A stretch of DNA of 64,000 nucleotides. Origin: an uncultured Paracoccaceae bacterium. Lineage in GTDB: Bacteria; Pseudomonadota; Alphaproteobacteria; Rhodobacterales; Rhodobacteraceae. Where the stretch lies: assembly GCA_947493255.1 (NCBI GenBank), contig CANLQK010000003.1, positions 186,001 through 250,000 of the forward strand, given 5' to 3'. The notes below the pieces were generated by a model that was not told where the DNA came from, ran no database searches, and was given only the letters and a program-made list of their open reading frames with translations. This document shows positions 60,374-64,000 of this stretch, piece after piece (positions within the stretch are counted from its first letter, which is position 1; every line of letters starts with the position of its first letter). Both the position numbers and the translations under genes were made by a program.

Positions 60374-62266
60374 TTAGCTTTTTGCGTACCCGAGGGTTTT
60401 CAGTGCTACTTTGATTTCATCCAAGATCGCCGGATCATCGATTGTTGCGGGCATTTTGAATTCCTCGCTGTCAGCGATTTTCACCATTGTGCCACGGAGA
60501 ATTTTTCCGGATCGCGTTTTGGGAAGCCGATCGACAATGCAGCACAGTTTGAACGCGGCAACGGGGCCGATCTTTTCGCGCACCAACTTGATGCACCCCT
60601 TTGCTACTTCTTCGTTTGAGGTGGTTGTGCCGTTGTTGAGGCAAACGAACCCGACCGGAAGTTGGCCCTTGAGCTCATCCGTAACACCAATGACAGCGCA
60701 TTCGGCGACATCTGGGTGGGCCGCGAGCACTTCTTCCATACCACCAGTACTGAGGCGGTGCCCCGCAACGTTAATTACGTCATCTGTGCGGGCCATGATG
60801 TAGAGGTAGCCATCTTCATCAATTAAACCCGCATCACCGGTTTCATAGTAGCCAGGGAATGCTGCGAGATAGCTTTTGCGGAATCGATCTTCTGCATTCC
60901 AAAGGGTCGGCAACGTTCCTGGAGGCAACGGAAGCTCGATCACAATCGCACCAAGTTCGCCAGCGGGAAGCTCGTTGCCTTCATCATCCAGAACTTTCGT
61001 GTTGAAGCCTGGTAGCGGAACAGAGGGGCTCCCTAGTTTGGTTTCTAGCAGTTCGATCCCGACGGGATTGCAGACGCCAGGATAGCCAAGCTCTGTTTGC
61101 CACCAGTGATCGATAACTGGTTTCTTGAGTTGGTCTTGCATCCAGACGATCGTATCGGGGTCGGCACGTTCACCTGCAAGATAGACCTGATCGAGGCAGT
61201 CGAGGTTGTATTTTTTAACATAATCCCCTGCTGGATCTTCGCGTTTGACCGCGCGAAACGCGGTTGGTGCAGTGAAGAAACTTTTGACGTTGTGTTCTTC
61301 GATAACCCGCCAGAACGTACCTGCGTCTGGCGTGCCGATGGGTTTGCCTTCGAAGACGATTGTCGTGTTGCCGTGGATCAGTGGGGCGTAACAAATGTAG
61401 CTGTGCCCAACGACCCAACCCACATCTGAGGCTGCCCAAAACACATCACCGGGATCGACATTATAAATATTTTTCATCGTCCAGTTCAACGCGACCAGAT
61501 GCCCTGCCGTTGGGCGTACGACGCCCTTCGGGGCACCGGTCGTGCCGGATGTGTAGAGGATGTAAGCAGGGTGGGTGCCTTCGACGGGGACGCATGGCGC
61601 GGGGTTTGTTCCTTCTTGGAAGGCATGCCAGTCGAGGTCGCGATCCTGCGAGAGGTCGCAAGGATGCTGGTCGCGCTGCAAAATGACACAGAGGTCCGGC
61701 TTGTGGGTGGCTAATTCAATCGCGCCGTCAATCAGCGGTTTGTATTCCACAATCCTGCCCGGTTCCAAACCGCAGGACGCTGCGATGATCGCCTTTGGTG
61801 TGGCGTCGTCAATGCGCACTGCGAGTTCATTGGCGGCAAAACCACCAAAGACGACCGAGTGGATGGCACCAAGACGGGCGCACGCGAGCATGGCCTCAAG
61901 CGCTTCTGGAACCATTGGCATATAGATGATGACGCGGTCGCCTTTCGTGACGCCCTGTGCCGCCAAACCACCAGCCAGCGCTGCGACGCGGGTTTGCAAT
62001 TCGGCATATGTGATTTGCGATTTTGTCCCCGTGATGGGGCTGTCATGAATGATTGCGACCTGATCGCCGCGTCCGTTTTCAACGTGGCGATCCACAGCGT
62101 TGTAGCAGGTGTTTACTTTCGCATCACGGAACCATTCGTACAAAGGCGCATTGTCATCGAATAAGGCCTTGGTTGGCGCCTCGTCCCAGTCAATTGCTTC
62201 GGCTGCCTTGAGCCAAAATGCCTCTGGGTCGTCCTGCCAGCTTTTGTAAACGTCACGATATGCCAT
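60374..62266 (-). CDS. prpE: Propionyl-CoA synthetase
   Basis: A 630-residue AMP-forming acyl-CoA synthetase. The length and the KVNTCYNAVDRHVENGRGDQVAI stretch near residue 50 match PrpE rather than the longer acetyl-CoA synthetase. Motifs are YILYTSGTTGAPKGVVRP near residue 230 (P-loop), SDVGWVVGHSYICYAPLIHG near residue 275, DHWWQTELGYPGV near residue 380, YYETGDAGLIDEDGYLYIMARTDDVINVAGHRLSTGGMEE near residue 480, and the catalytic Lys in PKTRSGKILRGTM near residue 590. It activates propionate (acetate as a weaker substrate is possible) and fits with mce and meaB in this window. The 5' region 62267-62465 holds no gene. Confidence 0.92.
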   Translation of the reverse strand: MAYRDVYKSWQDDPEAFWLKAAEAIDWDEAPTKALFDDNAPLYEWFRDAKVNTCYNAVDRHVENGRGDQVAIIHDSPITGTKSQITYAELQTRVAALAGGLAAQGVTKGDRVIIYMPMVPEALEAMLACARLGAIHSVVFGGFAANELAVRIDDATPKAIIAASCGLEPGRIVEYKPLIDGAIELATHKPDLCVILQRDQHPCDLSQDRDLDWHAFQEGTNPAPCVPVEGTHPAYILYTSGTTGAPKGVVRPTAGHLVALNWTMKNIYNVDPGDVFWAASDVGWVVGHSYICYAPLIHGNTTIVFEGKPIGTPDAGTFWRVIEEHNVKSFFTAPTAFRAVKREDPAGDYVKKYNLDCLDQVYLAGERADPDTIVWMQDQLKKPVIDHWWQTELGYPGVCNPVGIELLETKLGSPSVPLPGFNTKVLDDEGNELPAGELGAIVIELPLPPGTLPTLWNAEDRFRKSYLAAFPGYYETGDAGLIDEDGYLYIMARTDDVINVAGHRLSTGGMEEVLAAHPDVAECAVIGVTDELKGQLPVGFVCLNNGTTTSNEEVAKGCIKLVREKIGPVAAFKLCCIVDRLPKTRSGKILRGTMVKIADSEEFKMPATIDDPAILDEIKVALKTLGYAKS

Positions 62267-62465
62267 TGTTCTCTCCCCTATAGGTTAAGAGATAGGACGT
62301 GACCGGCCCATCGGGCAAGCACGATGGCAGACCTAAGGCCATGATTTTTCGAATTTTAGCATTAATCGACGTGCGGGGTTTGCAAACCCTTATTGATTGG
62401 CAAATTTGGCAAAGTGTGGTGGCTGATCTTGCAAAGTTGTGAACTTTTGCAGCACGTTTATCGAA

Positions 62466-62858
62466 TCAAATTGGGGACAAGACACCAGAGGCGAGCCGAT
62501 CTGAAGCACTTGATCGTGTGTCATATACAGTGAAGTGCGAGCCTTCGCGGCCAATCACGATATTCCGACAATAGAACCGGTTGGTTTCGACACGACCTGC
62601 AAAGCAAAGCCCCTGTCCATCGACCCGCCATTGTGTCGTTTGGATTTCCCCGTCTGCATAGGTCAAGTCGACCCGATAATCTGGATATAATCTAATGTTC
62701 ACGGGGGTGCCGATTGAAGGATCTGTCACCGTCAAAGCCAAGTTTTGACCACTGAGCCGAGCCTCTAACGCGGCGCCCGTTAACGGGTCGCCGACCATCG
62801 GGGTCATACAGCCTGCCATAGCAAGACAAGACAACACTGATAAAAACTTGATACGCAT
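62466..62858 (-). CDS. Hypothetical lipoprotein (130 aa)
   Basis: A 130-residue lipoprotein. The signal MRIKFLSVLSCLAMAGCMTP ends at an MAGC lipobox (Cys17). The mature part is beta-rich, with NIRLYPDYRVDLTYADGEIQTTQWRVDGQGLCFAG (residues ~53-87) and FYCRNIVIGREGSHFTVYD, and two conserved-looking Cys residues. It is unassigned. The start at 62858 follows an AAGGGG site; an in-frame start at 62921 adds a non-signal extension. It lies between prpE and the malic-enzyme gene, all on the same strand. Confidence 0.78.
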   Translation of the reverse strand: MRIKFLSVLSCLAMAGCMTPMVGDPLTGAALEARLSGQNLALTVTDPSIGTPVNIRLYPDYRVDLTYADGEIQTTQWRVDGQGLCFAGRVETNRFYCRNIVIGREGSHFTVYDTRSSASDRLASGVLSPI

Positions 62859-62935
62859 ATTACCCCTTAAGTATCGAACATACGTATTAAAGGCATGCTC
62901 CAACAAGAATGTGAAGTGCACTCTTTCTCAAAGGT

Positions 62936-64000
62936 TTAGCCGTATTGTTGGACAGGTGTTCCCGCGATTGCGGCCATATTCAGTAACCCGCGTGCGGTAA
63001 TCGATGGTGTTACGATGTGTGCACGGTTCCCCATGCCCATTAGGATCGGGCCGACCTCTAGTCCGCCGCCTTTCATTTTCAAAATATTGCGAACACCGCT
63101 TGCCGCGTCGGCATGACCAAAGATAAGCACATTCGCAGCGCCTTTCAGGCGGCCACCCGGAAGAAGCCGGTCACGCAGTTCCGGGTCCAGTGCCGCATCA
63201 AGGTTCATTTCACCCTCGTAAACGAAGTCGACGCCTTGAGTGTCCAATATATTCATGGCGGCGCGTATGCGGGTGCCTGTATCGCAATTAAGGTTCCCAA
63301 ACTGAGATTGCGCACAAAATGCGATCTGTGGCGTGAGGCCAAACCGTTTGACGTGGCGCGCTGCGCCGATCGCTGTTTGTGCAATCTGCTCTGGTGTGGG
63401 TTCGGAATGCACATGGGTGTCAGCGATGAATAATGGCCCGTCTTCAAGGATCATCATGCTAAGGGCGCCTTGGACCTTATGGTTTTCACCTAGCACGTTC
63501 TCAATGTATTTCTGGTGCCAGCGGAATTGCCCAAATGTCCCGCAGATCATGCTATCAGCTTCGCCGCGTTGGACCATTACAGCGCCAATTGCCGTTGTAT
63601 TGGTGCGCATAATCGCTTTTGCCAAGTCAGGCGTAACGCCCTTGCGGGCCATCAAACCATGATACGTTTCCCAATAATCGCGATACCGCGGGTCATTTTC
63701 TGGGTTCACGATATCGAGCTTGTCGATGTCCATGTCCAGACCGGCACGCTCGGCGCGTGCGCGGATCACGTCAGGGCGGCCAATCAAGATCGGTGTTTCT
63801 GTGGTTTCTTCAAGCACGGCTTGTGAGGCGCGCAACACGCGTTCATCTTCGCCCTCTGCAAATACAATCCGTCGTGCCGCGGTTGCAGCGGCTTGGAACA
63901 CAGGACGCATCAACAACGCCGACTTGAACACGGATGCGTCAAGTTCAGCTTTGTAGCTTTCCAAATCAACAGGGCGGGTCGCGACACCTGTTTCCATTGC
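62936..64000 (-). CDS. maeB: NADP-dependent malic enzyme, C-terminal phosphotransacetylase-like domain (5' end outside window)
   Basis: About 355 residues of the C-terminal part of a MaeB-type malic enzyme; the reading frame stays open at the right edge, so the N-terminal catalytic half lies beyond 64000. The visible stretch has GVATRPVDLESYKAELD, the linker after the malic-enzyme domain, then a phosphotransacetylase-like domain with ARRIVFAEGEDERVLRASQAV, MVQRGEADSMICGTFGQFRWH and DGPLFIADTHVHSEP, ending with ANVLIFGHADAASGVRNILKM and GLLNMAAIAGTPVQQYG. In this fusion family the PTA-like domain is regulatory and not catalytic. It supplies pyruvate and NADPH from malate. Translation as a free phosphate acetyltransferase is unlikely. 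Confidence 0.9.
   Translation of the reverse strand, partial: AMETGVATRPVDLESYKAELDASVFKSALLMRPVFQAAATAARRIVFAEGEDERVLRASQAVLEETTETPILIGRPDVIRARAERAGLDMDIDKLDIVNPENDPRYRDYWETYHGLMARKGVTPDLAKAIMRTNTTAIGAVMVQRGEADSMICGTFGQFRWHQKYIENVLGENHKVQGALSMMILEDGPLFIADTHVHSEPTPEQIAQTAIGAARHVKRFGLTPQIAFCAQSQFGNLNCDTGTRIRAAMNILDTQGVDFVYEGEMNLDAALDPELRDRLLPGGRLKGAANVLIFGHADAASGVRNILKMKGGGLEVGPILMGMGNRAHIVTPSITARGLLNMAAIAGTPVQQYG

Noticed and set aside
60374-62266. The acyl-CoA synthetase as acetyl-CoA synthetase Acs
   Set aside because: Length (630 residues) and the N-terminal and AVDRHVE stretches match propionyl-CoA synthetase better.
62936-64000. A stand-alone phosphate acetyltransferase starting near 63997
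   Set aside because: The frame stays open to the window edge, and the linker sequence matches the joint after the malic-enzyme domain of MaeB.
1-64000. CRISPR arrays, insertion sequences, prophage genes, tRNA or rRNA genes
   Set aside because: No regularly spaced repeats, transposase or integrase proteins, phage structural proteins, or tRNA T-arm patterns were found.

Overview
The window looks like a piece of chromosome from an alphaproteobacterium of the Rhodobacteraceae (Roseobacter-type). Supporting signs are the GcrA cell-cycle regulator, DUF1467, DUF817 and a singleton Flp-type pilin, the Rhodobacterales-style small lipoproteins, tightly packed genes with ATGA overlaps, and a moderately high GC content broken by a few visibly AT-richer genes. 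This assignment is an inference from gene families; no rRNA or tRNA gene was seen.

Layout. 1-9.8 kb: an edge-truncated GT87 membrane glycosyltransferase, aspS, a DUF1800/DUF1501 secreted-protein pair, a small Flp-like pilin, an acetyltransferase, a receiver-domain protein, methylmalonyl-CoA epimerase, DUF1467, a nuclease-fold protein and an EI24 membrane protein. 9.8-19 kb: nitroreductase, hydrolase, histone-deacetylase-like enzyme, M48 lipoprotein, hemolysin-III protein, DUF1444 protein, YigZ, DgkA, an AT-rich HEPN-like gene and rimO. 19-31.3 kb: a surface-glycan region with a beta-helix membrane protein, neuA, a GT30 (Kdo-transferase-type) enzyme, neuC, an FkbM methyltransferase, an RgpF-like protein, neuB, a GT2 enzyme, an LpxL-type acyltransferase, pirin and a second GT30 enzyme. 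31.3-44.6 kb: gcrA, an orphan ABC-2 permease, an orphan SUKH protein, an EamA exporter, argD-GNAT-argF, an SGNH hydrolase, gnd, hrpB, meaB, a hydrolase and rpmB. 44.6-55 kb: a LysR/GntP/PAT-like cassette, a copper pair, Sir2, LMW-PTP, and lepA flanked by AT-rich accessory genes and a family of GC-rich intergenic repeats. 55-64 kb: hydrolase, DUF817, glyA, nadK, lipoproteins, a hairpin-dense intergenic region, prpE and the C-terminal part of a malic enzyme.

How the genes fit together. NeuC, NeuB and NeuA form a minimal route to a CMP-activated nonulosonic (sialic-acid-like) sugar. The adjacent GT30, RgpF-like, FkbM, GT2 and LpxL-like genes suggest that this sugar is placed on a lipid-anchored surface glycan. 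PrpE, methylmalonyl-CoA epimerase and MeaB all belong to propionyl-CoA/methylmalonyl-CoA metabolism but lie far apart. ArgD and ArgF give two steps of arginine synthesis.

The most unusual signals are four. First, a GT30 paralogue sits inside the nonulosonate cluster. Second, two accessory genes each sit immediately behind the stop codon of a housekeeping gene (rimO, lepA) and are each followed directly by the same ~60-bp repeat in the same relative orientation. Third, two tiny membrane-protein genes not usually annotated carry similar leaders. Fourth, a run of at least seven consecutive hairpins lies at 59.99-60.36 kb.
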